Assembly (NCBI GenBank): GCA_902594675.1
Contig: CACJNE010000011.1
Span: 1-41,976 of the forward strand
DNA length: 41,976 bases
From: an uncultured Pelagibacteraceae bacterium
GTDB taxonomy: Bacteria > Pseudomonadota > Alphaproteobacteria > Pelagibacterales > Pelagibacteraceae
Reading direction: 5' to 3'
Numbering within the stretch: position 1 is the first letter of the stretch; every line of letters begins with the position of its first letter. The translations under genes and the position numbers were made by a program. Under the pieces are notes generated by a model. The model was not told where the DNA came from. It made no database searches and saw only the letters and a program-made list of their open reading frames with translations. Shown here one piece after another: positions 24,888-32,726 of the stretch.

Positions 24888-25463
24888 AAAAAATTTTTAT
24901 CAATAATTTTCTTATTACTCTCTTCAACGAGTTTTGCAAACTCACCAAATTTTGAAAGAGCATATTTTGCTGGTGGGTGTTTTTGGTGCATGGAAGAGTC
25001 ATTTGAAAATATTCTAGGTGTTTCAAAAGTTATTTCTGGGTATTCAGGTGGCACTACAGAAAACCCAACCTATAAAGAAGTCACATATGGAAATACGGGC
25101 CATTTTGAAGTTATTGAAGTGATATATATTCCTGAAGTAGTTAGCTATGAAAAACTTTTAGAAGAATTCTGGGTAAATATCGATCCATTTGATGCTGCAG
25201 GACAGTTTTGTGACAAAGGATATAGCTATAGATCAGTAGCATTTTATCAAAATGAAAAACAAAAAGATTTAATAGAAAATAGTATTAAGGAAATAGAAAA
25301 AAAATTTAAAAAAAAAGTCGTAACGTATGTTAGAAAATTTGAAAAATTTTATAAGGCTGAAGCTTTCCATCAAGATTATTACCAAATAAATTTTGTTAAT
25401 TATTTAAGATATAAGAAGGCTTGTAGGCGCGAGGCAACATTAAATAATATTTGGGGATCTTAA
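24885..25463 (+). CDS. msrA: peptide-methionine (S)-S-oxide reductase, exported
   Basis: MsrA repairs oxidised methionine by reducing methionine-S-sulfoxide. It is 192 aa. An N-terminal signal peptide of about 18 residues (MKKFLSIIFLLLSSTSFA) implies periplasmic action. Seen: AGGCFWCMEESF with the catalytic Cys32 and a second Cys35, GYSGGTTENPTYKEV, TGHFEVIEV, and AEAFHQDYY near the C-terminus. Resolving cysteines may include Cys in the RYKKACR segment. The start is the ATG buried in the hairpin of the leader. It lies 57 bp after formate dehydrogenase, with no RBS other than that of the upstream ORF. Confidence 0.93.
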   Translation: MKKFLSIIFLLLSSTSFANSPNFERAYFAGGCFWCMEESFENILGVSKVISGYSGGTTENPTYKEVTYGNTGHFEVIEVIYIPEVVSYEKLLEEFWVNIDPFDAAGQFCDKGYSYRSVAFYQNEKQKDLIENSIKEIEKKFKKKVVTYVRKFEKFYKAEAFHQDYYQINFVNYLRYKKACRREATLNNIWGS

Positions 25464-25464
25464 A

Positions 25465-26472
25465 GTGGCTATAATCAGCAAATATGTCGCTTTAAAAAAC
25501 TATATTCCAGCTGGCTTACCAAAAGAAACTGATTTTGAAATAAAATCGAAAGCAATATCAATTAATAAGGAAAAAAATATTTTAGTCTCAAATTCATGGA
25601 TATCAGTTGATCCGTATATGAGAGCAAGAATGACCGAAAGAAAAAATTATAAACCACCATTTAAGATTGGCGAGGAAATGGAAGGGTATGCGATTGGTAA
25701 AGTAGAGATTTCAAATGATAAAAGTTTTAATGTTGGAGATTTAGTATTTAGCAACCACGGTATGAGAGACAATTTTGTTTGCAATGCTGATAAATTAAAA
25801 AAGCTTAAAGCTATTGACATTCCCATACAATCTTATTTAGGTCCTCTTGGTATGACTGGACATACTGCATATATTGGACTATTCAAACATGGAGAATTAA
25901 AAGCTGGTCAGACAGTTTTAGTATCTTCAGCTGGAGGTAGCGTTGGTTCCACAGTTTGTCAAATTGCGAAAAATCTTGGTTGTAAAGTTATTGCTAGCAC
26001 AGGTTCCGATGAAAAAGTTGATTGGTTAAAAAACGAATTAAAAGTTGATTATGCTTTCAATTATAAAAAGGTAGAAAACCTTGTGTTACATTTAAAAGAA
26101 ATATGTCCTGATGGATTTGATCTTTATTTTGATAATGTTGGGGGTGATTTTTTGGAGTCCGCAATTTTCCAAATGAAAAATTTTGGTCGTATAGTTGTTT
26201 GTGGTAGAATTTCTCAGATGAATGTAACAACACCAGGATCTGGAATAAAAAATATGGCACATGTTCTTGTTAAAAGACTAACCATTAAAGGATTTTTAAT
26301 ATTTGATCATGAAAATGAGAGAGAACCATTTGAAACTGATATGTTGAAATGGTTATCTGAAGGTAAAGTAAAATTTAAAGAAACTGTTTATTCAGGAATT
26401 GAGAAGGCCCCAAAATCATTTATAGATTTATTAAAAGGAAAAAATATTGGTAAAATGCTTGTCAAAATTTAA
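25465..26472 (+). CDS. NADP-dependent MDR oxidoreductase (CurA / leukotriene B4 dehydrogenase-like)
   Basis: A 335-aa zinc-free medium-chain dehydrogenase/reductase. Seen: LGMTGHTAYIGLF, the nucleotide motif SSAGGSVGSTVCQIAKNLGCKVIAS, DLYFDNVGGDFLE, VVCGRIS and the ending KGKNIGKMLVKI. These match the prostaglandin/leukotriene-type 2-alkenal reductases, which reduce reactive alpha,beta-unsaturated carbonyls with NADPH. The start is GTG, 1 bp after the msrA stop, so it is coupled to msrA. An msrA-reductase pair suggests oxidant or lipid-peroxidation damage control, which is an inference. Confidence 0.85.
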   Translation: MAIISKYVALKNYIPAGLPKETDFEIKSKAISINKEKNILVSNSWISVDPYMRARMTERKNYKPPFKIGEEMEGYAIGKVEISNDKSFNVGDLVFSNHGMRDNFVCNADKLKKLKAIDIPIQSYLGPLGMTGHTAYIGLFKHGELKAGQTVLVSSAGGSVGSTVCQIAKNLGCKVIASTGSDEKVDWLKNELKVDYAFNYKKVENLVLHLKEICPDGFDLYFDNVGGDFLESAIFQMKNFGRIVVCGRISQMNVTTPGSGIKNMAHVLVKRLTIKGFLIFDHENEREPFETDMLKWLSEGKVKFKETVYSGIEKAPKSFIDLLKGKNIGKMLVKI

Positions 26473-26505
26473 TTAAAAAATTTATGACAATATAAATCCT
26501 TTATA

Positions 26506-27354
26506 ATGATAAAAACTTTTCCTTTGCTATTTATACTATTGTGGTCATCTGCATTCATATCAGGTGATATTATAGTTCAGAACGCATCTCCATTTGCAGC
26601 ACTTGCTTTTAGATTTGGAATTGTAACCATAGGATTTTTTATATTTGCATTATTTAAAAGAGAAATAATTTTTACAAAAATAAGATATATTCTAGAAAGT
26701 ATTACTACAGGAGTGTTGTTTCATGGGTTGTATCTTGGTGGTTGTTGGTACGCTTTTCATGTGGGAGTTCCTGCAAGTGTTGTAGCATTAATTGTTACTC
26801 TTCAACCGATATTAACTAATTTATTATCAGGACCAATCTATAAAGAGGTAATAGGATGGAGGCAGTGGGTTGGTATTGCGTTTGGTTTTGTAGGCTCTTT
26901 GCTAGTACTTGGAGTAGATTTTGGAGAAGAGTTTCCTAAAGATGGATTAGTAACTTGTTTTATTGCCCTTGCTGCAATCACTACAGGAACCTTGTGGCAA
27001 AAAAAACTAAGTGGTAATGTCCCATTATCAGTTAATAATGGATTTCAAGCTTTTGGGGGCTGTTCTTTTAATTTAATTTTAATATCAATATTTGAAACTC
27101 CTTATATAAATTTTACAACAGGATTTTTATTAGGGATGACACATCAGATTATTCTAGTGTCGTTTGGAGCCTTTACAATTTTAATGTTTTTAATAAAAGC
27201 AGGTTCGGTAAGTAAAACTTCAACATTATTTTTTCTTGTCCCACCTACAACAGCTGTGATGGCCTATTTATTTTTAGGAGAAAAATTATCTAATATTGAT
27301 ATAGCAGGATTTATACTTGCAACAATTGGCGTTTATATTGCAACTAGAAAGTAA
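26506..27354 (+). CDS. EamA/DMT-superfamily permease
   Basis: A 282-aa, ten-helix DMT transporter. Seen: LLWSSAFISGDIIVQNASPFAALAFRF in the first helices, VGVPASVVALIVTLQPILTNLL, and LVPPTTAVMAYLFLGEKLSNIDIAGFILATIGVYIA at the end. The W-S-S-x-F and the final motif are characteristic of the EamA/RhaT-like group. It is 33 bp after the MDR gene. A 59-aa membrane protein begins directly at its stop. Substrate unknown. Confidence 0.85.
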   Translation: MIKTFPLLFILLWSSAFISGDIIVQNASPFAALAFRFGIVTIGFFIFALFKREIIFTKIRYILESITTGVLFHGLYLGGCWYAFHVGVPASVVALIVTLQPILTNLLSGPIYKEVIGWRQWVGIAFGFVGSLLVLGVDFGEEFPKDGLVTCFIALAAITTGTLWQKKLSGNVPLSVNNGFQAFGGCSFNLILISIFETPYINFTTGFLLGMTHQIILVSFGAFTILMFLIKAGSVSKTSTLFFLVPPTTAVMAYLFLGEKLSNIDIAGFILATIGVYIATRK

Positions 27355-27534
27355 GTGAAAATTTTAAATTTTATAAAAAAATTTTATCGACCTTTTGTGT
27401 TAACTTATCTTTTTTTTTCAATTGGGATAAGTTTTTATCCATCTTTTGAATTTTACTCGTTTAAAGGACAATTATTGATTTTAGCTGTATCTATATTTAA
27501 CGGAATACTAGGAGTTTATATTAAAAAATTATAA
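27355..27534 (+). CDS. small membrane protein of unknown function
   Basis: A 59-aa ORF with a GTG start placed exactly at the end of the DMT stop (TAAGTG). It has a basic N-terminus (KILNFIKKFYRP) and two hydrophobic segments, about residues 14-30 and 40-55, separated by a short loop. The C-terminus is IKKL. Its stop overlaps the 3' end of the leftward FAD oxidoreductase by 6 bp. It fills what would otherwise be a 174-bp gap, unusually long for this window, which supports coding. I do not recognise a family. Confidence 0.6.
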   Translation: MKILNFIKKFYRPFVLTYLFFSIGISFYPSFEFYSFKGQLLILAVSIFNGILGVYIKKL

Positions 27535-28632
27535 AACGTAAGGTTCCGGTCTAGCATTACTTTTTAAAACTCTTTCTACATCAAAAACACTTATATCTAT
27601 TGATTGGTAGCTACCTGTTGTGATCAATTCAGTCAGAGCCCTTCCAATACCTGGTGCCTGCATTAAACCTCTTCCAGTGAAACCAGAGGCTAAATAAACA
27701 TTGTCATATTTTGGATGTTTGCCTACAACTGCGTTGTTATCAAGTTTATTACAATCATAAAATCCTGCCCAACCACCGGTTAATTTTAGTTCTTCAAAGG
27801 CTGGAACTCTTTTTGCCAGAGCAGGCCAAACTAATTCTTCAAAATCATTCCATGCTGGTTCTAAATCTTTCGCATCAAATACAGATATAGGTGAACCTGC
27901 TAAGAACTCTTTACCCTCTGGTCTCCAATATACACCTGTTGTTAAATCTCCAGTTAGTGGCATATCAGGAAAATGTTTTGGACATTTAACTCGAAATACA
28001 GTGTGCTTTTGTGGTTCAACTGGAATATCTGATAACAATTCTTTAGTCCAACATCCTGCTGCTGAAATGATAGTTTTTGCATTTATCTCAGACAAATTTT
28101 TAACCTCACCTTTAAGAAACTCTGCGCCTAACTCAATTGCTTTACTTTTTAAAGCACTATGAAACATAAAAGGATCAATCCAACCTTCACTTTTATTATC
28201 AGTATATGTAGCTGTTTCTATACCTTCGTTATTTATATATGGAAAAATTTTATTTAATTCTGAACCTTTAATATTTTTTGTACCAGCATCGCATTCTCTA
28301 TGATTTTCCAAAGCTTTATATTGTTCCTCTGCATGTTCTGGTCCAAACATTAAAAGGTATCCATTAGGAACCATGCTTGCCGTTGGGTTTGGATTTTTTT
28401 TTGTTTTTAACAATTCTGGTATTTTAAAAATGAATTCTCTAGCAAACTTACCTAAAAGTATATTTTCTTTTTGAAAAAATTGTCTTCTAAATCCACCTAA
28501 AGACAAAGGAAATGAGGCAGTCTTATATGTAGGGTCTCTCTCAATTACCTTAACTTTTCTACCTTCCATTGATAAAAAGTATGCAGTAGCAGCGCCTATT
28601 ATACCTCCACCAACTATGACGACATCATCCAT
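27529..28632 (-). CDS. FAD-dependent oxidoreductase, DAO (sarcosine/glycine oxidase) family
   Basis: A 367-aa flavoprotein. The N-terminal dinucleotide motif VVIVGGGIIGAATAYFLS is followed by a KVKVIERD strand, and the mid-protein has TIISAAGCWT as the second FAD contact. The C-terminal YLASGFTGRGLMQAPGIG matches the DAO/FOXRED-type GHG motif. Family members oxidise N-methyl amino acids, glycine or dimethylglycine, or reduce quinones. The exact substrate is unclear. It is separated by 15 bp from the upstream sugar-dehydrogenase gene, so it is probably in the same leftward operon with it and the SDR. Confidence 0.82.
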   Translation of the reverse strand: MDDVVIVGGGIIGAATAYFLSMEGRKVKVIERDPTYKTASFPLSLGGFRRQFFQKENILLGKFAREFIFKIPELLKTKKNPNPTASMVPNGYLLMFGPEHAEEQYKALENHRECDAGTKNIKGSELNKIFPYINNEGIETATYTDNKSEGWIDPFMFHSALKSKAIELGAEFLKGEVKNLSEINAKTIISAAGCWTKELLSDIPVEPQKHTVFRVKCPKHFPDMPLTGDLTTGVYWRPEGKEFLAGSPISVFDAKDLEPAWNDFEELVWPALAKRVPAFEELKLTGGWAGFYDCNKLDNNAVVGKHPKYDNVYLASGFTGRGLMQAPGIGRALTELITTGSYQSIDISVFDVERVLKSNARPEPYVL

Positions 28633-28647
28633 AAATTTTAATATATA

Positions 28648-29712
28648 CTATTTTCTTTGCATTAACCATAAAGCATCTTGAGATAAAAAATAAATTTTTC
28701 CGTTAGAGGGATGTACTTGAATGTCTCTAATTCTTCCAATTTTATTTTTAAAAATAACCTCTTCTTTTACATTTGATAAGTCTTCAAATATCAGTTTTCT
28801 TAAGGATTTATCTTTTAAAGAAGTGATTAAAGCATGACTATTCCACTCATTAAACTCGTCACCTTTATAAATAGTTATTGCGCTAGTTGCTATTGAGGGT
28901 ACCCAATATTGAATAGCTTTTGTAAATCCAGGTTTCCATTTTGGGCCAATTGGAATTCCAGAATAATTGGTTCCTCCCCATCCTAAAATTTTCCATCCAT
29001 AATTTTCACCTTTTTTAACTTCTCCGAACCAATCTCCACCTTTTGCCCCATGATTACTTATGTAAACTTTTCCATCAAATTCAGAAAGTGCCATCCCTTG
29101 AGGATTTCTAATTCCAATTTGATAAATCTCTGGCAACCAATCTACCATACCCTCAAACTTTGGATTATCTTTTGGTATACTTCCATCTAAATGAATTCTT
29201 ATAATACTACCTGGATGCTTTGAGGCGTCTTGTGCAATCATACCTTGTCCTCTCTCACCCGCAGAAGCAAATATAAAATTATCTTTGATAACTAATCTTG
29301 ATCCAAAATGATAACCAGAGTCTATTGGGGGATTTGCTTGAAAAATATTTTTAAAGTTTAATTGTTTCCTATTAAATTCTGCTTTTGCAATAGAAGTGCT
29401 AGTTTTATATCCACCTCTATCTTCAGTATATGAAATCCAAATATTATTGTCTTTATGAATAATATCTAATAAGCCTCCTTGACCATGGACAACAAAGTTA
29501 AGTTGATGACTAATTTCTTGAACTTCTCTAGATAAAATATTTACAATTTTTATTTTGCCGCTTTTTTCTGTAATTATTATTTCATTACTATTAATAAAAG
29601 AGGATCCCCAAGGTGAATCTAGGTTAACTAATTTTTCTAATTTAAAGTTTTGTGAATACGATTTTGAGGCAAATACGAAAAAAAGAATTAAAACGTATAT
29701 TATTTTTTTCAC
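28648..29712 (-). CDS. PQQ-dependent sugar dehydrogenase-like beta-propeller, exported
   Basis: 354 aa from this start. The N-terminus MKKIIYVLILFFVFASKSYS is a signal peptide, so it works in the periplasm. The rest has the six-bladed propeller repeats of YliI/soluble glucose dehydrogenase: VVHGQGGLLDI with the catalytic-His-like position, GYHFGSRLVI, GSIIRIHLDGSIPKDNP, YQIGIRNPQGMA and ISNHGAKGGDWFGEVKKGENYGW. Such enzymes oxidise aldoses with PQQ. The GTG at 29712 comes 1 bp after the SDR stop and yields a clean signal peptide; a longer ORF starting at 29748 would overlap the SDR by 35 bp. Confidence 0.82.
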   Translation of the reverse strand: MKKIIYVLILFFVFASKSYSQNFKLEKLVNLDSPWGSSFINSNEIIITEKSGKIKIVNILSREVQEISHQLNFVVHGQGGLLDIIHKDNNIWISYTEDRGGYKTSTSIAKAEFNRKQLNFKNIFQANPPIDSGYHFGSRLVIKDNFIFASAGERGQGMIAQDASKHPGSIIRIHLDGSIPKDNPKFEGMVDWLPEIYQIGIRNPQGMALSEFDGKVYISNHGAKGGDWFGEVKKGENYGWKILGWGGTNYSGIPIGPKWKPGFTKAIQYWVPSIATSAITIYKGDEFNEWNSHALITSLKDKSLRKLIFEDLSNVKEEVIFKNKIGRIRDIQVHPSNGKIYFLSQDALWLMQRK

Positions 29713-29713
29713 T

Positions 29714-30424
29714 TTATGAAAGTTTTGATCTTCCACCATCAACTGCAATTATTTGACCCGTTACCCAGGAACTTTCCTCGGTAAGTAAAAATTTTGCCAA
29801 AGCTGCTCCATCTTTACCCTCACCTAGTCTTTTAAGTGGGTGGGCTTTAGCTATTCCTTGAGCAATTGCTGTATTTTTTAACATTGGTTGAGCTATCTTA
29901 GAATTAGTTAAACTTAGAGCAACACTATTAACTCTTATGTTTGGAGCAAATTCAGCTGCTAATGATACAGTTAGTCCCTCAATAGCCGCTTTGGTTGATG
30001 CTATTATTGAATGATTTGTAAAGCCTCTTTGAGCTGCAACTGTTGAAAATAAAACAATTGAACCATTATTTTGTTTTAGGTTATCTTGATATCCTTTGAT
30101 TAAGTCTACCGCAGAATAAAAATTAAGTTTCATACATTTATTGAAATCATTCTCAGTTGCCATCTTTAAAGGCTTCAAATCTATAGACCCAACACAATAT
30201 GCTATACCTTTGATTTCTGATATGTCTGATTTAATTGTATCCACGAACCCCTCGTGTAATACATCTGCCACAGTATAAGAAGAGTTCAATTTCTCAGCTA
30301 AATTTTTAAGTTGACTTTCATCTCTTCCAACTAAATGAATTTCTTTACCAGAAGAATACATTTGCTCTGCTAAATTGGATCCGATAGAACCTGTCGCACC
30401 GACAATTAGATATTTTTCTGACAT
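29714..30424 (-). CDS. SDR-family protein lacking the catalytic tyrosine
   Basis: A 236-aa Rossmann SDR. Seen: VGATGSIGSNLA at 8-19, CVGSIDL at 77-83 in place of NNAG, N101, S127, and K145 in the segment NHSIIASTK. The residue four before the lysine, Tyr in classical SDRs, is Ile141. The C-terminal ASTKAAIEGLTVSLAAEFAP and the ending SWVTGQIIAVDGG are SDR-like, so the fold and cofactor site look intact. I recall homologues of the form NHxxIAAAK next to photolyase/Cfa clusters. It is divergent from the photolyase with only 10 bp between the two starts. Catalytic role unknown. Confidence 0.8.
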   Translation of the reverse strand: MSEKYLIVGATGSIGSNLAEQMYSSGKEIHLVGRDESQLKNLAEKLNSSYTVADVLHEGFVDTIKSDISEIKGIAYCVGSIDLKPLKMATENDFNKCMKLNFYSAVDLIKGYQDNLKQNNGSIVLFSTVAAQRGFTNHSIIASTKAAIEGLTVSLAAEFAPNIRVNSVALSLTNSKIAQPMLKNTAIAQGIAKAHPLKRLGEGKDGAALAKFLLTEESSWVTGQIIAVDGGRSKLS

Positions 30425-30434
30425 ATAATAATTA

Positions 30435-31931
30435 ATGAAATTATTTTTTATACTTGGAAATCAGTTATTTCCATTAAAAAACCTCGACCGCTTCAAAAAA
30501 GACCACCTATTTTTTATGTCAGAAGACTACCAATTATGTACATATGAAAGACATCATAAATTAAAAATTCTACTATTTTTATCTTCAATGAGATCTTATG
30601 CGGATAAATTGAAGGAAAATAAATTTAAGCTTAATTACTCAAAAATTGATTCTACTGATTTTAAAAAGGACTATACGAAGAAATTAGAAAAATTGTTAAA
30701 GATGAATAAGATAAAAGAAGTAACTAGTTTTGAAATAGAGGATAAATTTTTTGAAACAAAAATAAATAATTTTTTAAAAAAACAAAATATTCAGTGGAAT
30801 ATAATTCGATCGCCAATGTTTTTAGATAGTCGTGAAGATTTTAAAAAATATTTATCAAAAACAAAAAAACCCTTTATGGCAAAGTTTTATAAAGAAAAGC
30901 GAGAGAGATTAAACATTTTGTTAAACAAAGATGGTACACCAGAGGGAGGAAAATGGAGTTTTGATGAGGATAATAGAAAAAAACTGCCAAAAAATATCTT
31001 AATACCAAAATTTCCAGAAATTAAAGAAACTAAACATACAAAAAGTTTAAAACCAATTATTGAAAAATTATTTAGTAAACATCCAGGTGATACCAAAAAA
31101 TTTTGGTTTGCAACTGAATATAAAGATATTTCAAAATTATTAGATTTTTTTATTAAAGATAAGTTAAACCTATTTGGTGATTACGAAGATGCTGTTGATC
31201 AAAAAAATAATATTTTATTTCACAGTGCTCTTAGTCCGTATTTAAATCTAGGTTTAATAACGCCAGACATTATCATTCAAAAAATAATGACTTATCACCA
31301 TAGTAAGAGTGTCAGACTAAATTCTTTAGAAGGTTATATAAGACAAATAATTGGTTGGAGAGAGTTTATGAGAGGAATATATCAAAATTATAGTAAAGAA
31401 ATGGAAAGTGGAAATTTCTTTAAACATAATAGAAAAATGAAAGATACATTCTATGATGGCAGCACTGGTTTGGATCCTTTAGATCATGCAATTAAAAATG
31501 CTAGCAAATTTGGTTGGTCGCACCACATTGAAAGATTAATGATATTGTCAAATATTATGAATTTATGCGAAGTTGAACCAAAATCAGTTTATAAATGGTT
31601 CATGGAAATGTTTGTGGACTCATCTGATTGGGTTATGGTTCCAAATGTTTATGGAATGGGTTTGTTTAGTGATGGTGGAATTTTCGCAACTAAGCCTTAT
31701 ATCTGTGGATCAAGTTATTTTATGAAAATGATGGATTTTAAAAGGGGCAACTGGTGTAATGTTATGGATGGTCTTTATTGGCGTTTCATAGATAGAAATA
31801 GAAAATTTTTTTTGAAAAATCCAAGGTTGTCTATGATGGTAAGAATTTTTGATAAAATGAAAGAAAATAGAAAAAAATTAATATTATCAGAAGCAAACAA
31901 ATTCATTAAAGATAATACTTATGGGAGTTAA
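30435..31931 (+). CDS. cryptochrome/photolyase-related protein (PhrB/FeS-BCP-like)
   Basis: A 498-aa flavoprotein of the prokaryotic photolyase-related group that repairs (6-4) photoproducts or acts as a light sensor. Seen: the antenna-domain LGNQLFPLKNL, SMRSYADKLK, SALSPYLNLGLITP, EGYIRQIIGWREFMRG, GWSHHIERLMILSNIMNL at residues 360-377, SSDWVMVPNVYGMGLFSDGG, and the final NVMDGLYWRF. The four-Cys iron-sulfur cluster of the PhrB type seems absent: where a CxxC should follow the MSDY segment the protein reads MMDFKRGNWC (about 432-441), and the cysteine before HHI is Pro348. It overlaps DUF393 by 11 bp. Confidence 0.87.
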   Translation: MKLFFILGNQLFPLKNLDRFKKDHLFFMSEDYQLCTYERHHKLKILLFLSSMRSYADKLKENKFKLNYSKIDSTDFKKDYTKKLEKLLKMNKIKEVTSFEIEDKFFETKINNFLKKQNIQWNIIRSPMFLDSREDFKKYLSKTKKPFMAKFYKEKRERLNILLNKDGTPEGGKWSFDEDNRKKLPKNILIPKFPEIKETKHTKSLKPIIEKLFSKHPGDTKKFWFATEYKDISKLLDFFIKDKLNLFGDYEDAVDQKNNILFHSALSPYLNLGLITPDIIIQKIMTYHHSKSVRLNSLEGYIRQIIGWREFMRGIYQNYSKEMESGNFFKHNRKMKDTFYDGSTGLDPLDHAIKNASKFGWSHHIERLMILSNIMNLCEVEPKSVYKWFMEMFVDSSDWVMVPNVYGMGLFSDGGIFATKPYICGSSYFMKMMDFKRGNWCNVMDGLYWRFIDRNRKFFLKNPRLSMMVRIFDKMKENRKKLILSEANKFIKDNTYGS

Positions 31932-32292
31932 AGTTTATTTTAACGATTCTTGCAATATTTGTAGAATGGAAATAAATCATTATAAAAAAATTGCAAATAG
32001 TGATTTGGAGTGGATAGATATTACAAATAATGATGAGGCTATAAAAATAACATCTAAGTCGCAAAAAGAGTTGCTCAGAAGGTTGCATGTAATAAATGAT
32101 GGTGAAGTTATTGGAGGTGCTAAAGCATTTATTATAATTTGGTCAAAAATACCAAAATATAAAATCCTATCTAAAATTTTTTCAATAAAACCCTTATTTA
32201 TTATTTTTCATTATATATATGAAATTGCTGCATTTTTCTTATTTTTAAAAAACAGAAAACAATTAAATGAAAAAACAAAACCTACCAACTAA
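31921..32292 (+). CDS. DUF393 (DCC family) thiol-disulfide oxidoreductase-like protein
   Basis: A 123-aa protein with an N-terminal [16 protein letters not shown], which matches the family YDGxCxxCxxE motif with cysteines at 11 and 14. A thioredoxin-like fold is likely. A hydrophobic stretch ([21 protein letters not shown]) at about 88-110 may anchor it in the membrane. It overlaps the end of the photolyase gene by 11 bp and is followed by the DUF2256 gene, which starts within its last nine codons. The biochemical role of DUF393 is not settled. Confidence 0.8.
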   Translation: MGVKVYFNDSCNICRMEINHYKKIANSDLEWIDITNNDEAIKITSKSQKELLRRLHVINDGEVIGGAKAFIIIWSKIPKYKILSKIFSIKPLFIIFHYIYEIAAFFLFLKNRKQLNEKTKPTN

Positions 32293-32395
32293 GGTATGCA
32301 AAGTTTGTAACAAGCCTTTTTCTTGGAGAAAAAAATGGAAACTTAATTGGGAAAAAGTTAAGTATTGCTCTAAGAGATGCGCCTCTAGTAATTAA
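32267..32395 (+). CDS. DUF2256 small cysteine-rich protein
   Basis: A 42-aa protein: [14 protein letters not shown] at the start, then [18 protein letters not shown]. Cysteines 11, 14, 34 and 38 form a CxxC...CxxxC set that could bind zinc. The WRKKW and VKYCSxRC segments are the hallmark of DUF2256, a family often next to cryptochrome/photolyase genes. It overlaps the DUF393 3' end by 26 bp and ends one base before the next leftward gene. It is too short for standard ORF thresholds. I have no function beyond the photolyase link. Confidence 0.85.
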   Translation: MKKQNLPTKVCKVCNKPFSWRKKWKLNWEKVKYCSKRCASSN

Positions 32396-32689
32396 TTATT
32401 GTGTATTGCTTTTTCTAGGATCTTTAAGTGATTTTAAAATTTTTGATAGCCCCGTAATTTTTAAACTATAATAAATCACATAAATTAAAGTTAGTCCTAA
32501 AGCCATGGTAGATAGAAACACAAAGATGGCTGTCAAAATTTTTTCTTGGAACCAGTTCTCTACTCCAGAGTTAGAATAATAAAGAATATTCCAAAACGCG
32601 ACGAAAATTAACTCATATATGATTATAATTTTGAACATATGGTTGATATAGTTCTCAATATAATTAATACTATTCAATTCTTGTCGCAT
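32396..32689 (-). CDS. small two-helix membrane protein, unknown function
   Basis: A 97-aa protein with two hydrophobic segments at about residues 19-39 (FKIIIIYELIFVAFWNILYY) and 49-75 (EKILTAIFVFLSTMALGLTLIYVIYYS), and a basic C-terminal tail (KILKSLKDPRKS). There is no recognised motif. It converges with DUF2256 at one base and diverges from an SDR gene by 37 bp. It sits inside the photolyase-lipid cluster, but I cannot tell if it belongs to it. Confidence 0.6.
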   Translation of the reverse strand: MRQELNSINYIENYINHMFKIIIIYELIFVAFWNILYYSNSGVENWFQEKILTAIFVFLSTMALGLTLIYVIYYSLKITGLSKILKSLKDPRKSNTQ

Positions 32690-32726
32690 GTCGATAAAAA
32701 TTTATGAGATAAAACAAAGAAAATAG

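Noticed and set aside
24844..24900. Plain intrinsic terminator after formate dehydrogenase
   Set aside because: The stem is followed by A6 then T5, not a T-run directly, and the stem contains the msrA start and a mini-ORF; a regulatory leader explains more. Partial termination is not excluded.
24832..25054. Two overlapping minus-strand ORFs of 64-65 codons opposite the msrA leader and 5' end
   Set aside because: They lie opposite a clear MsrA coding region with a signal peptide and redox motif, and their proteins have no plausible features; they are antisense shadows.
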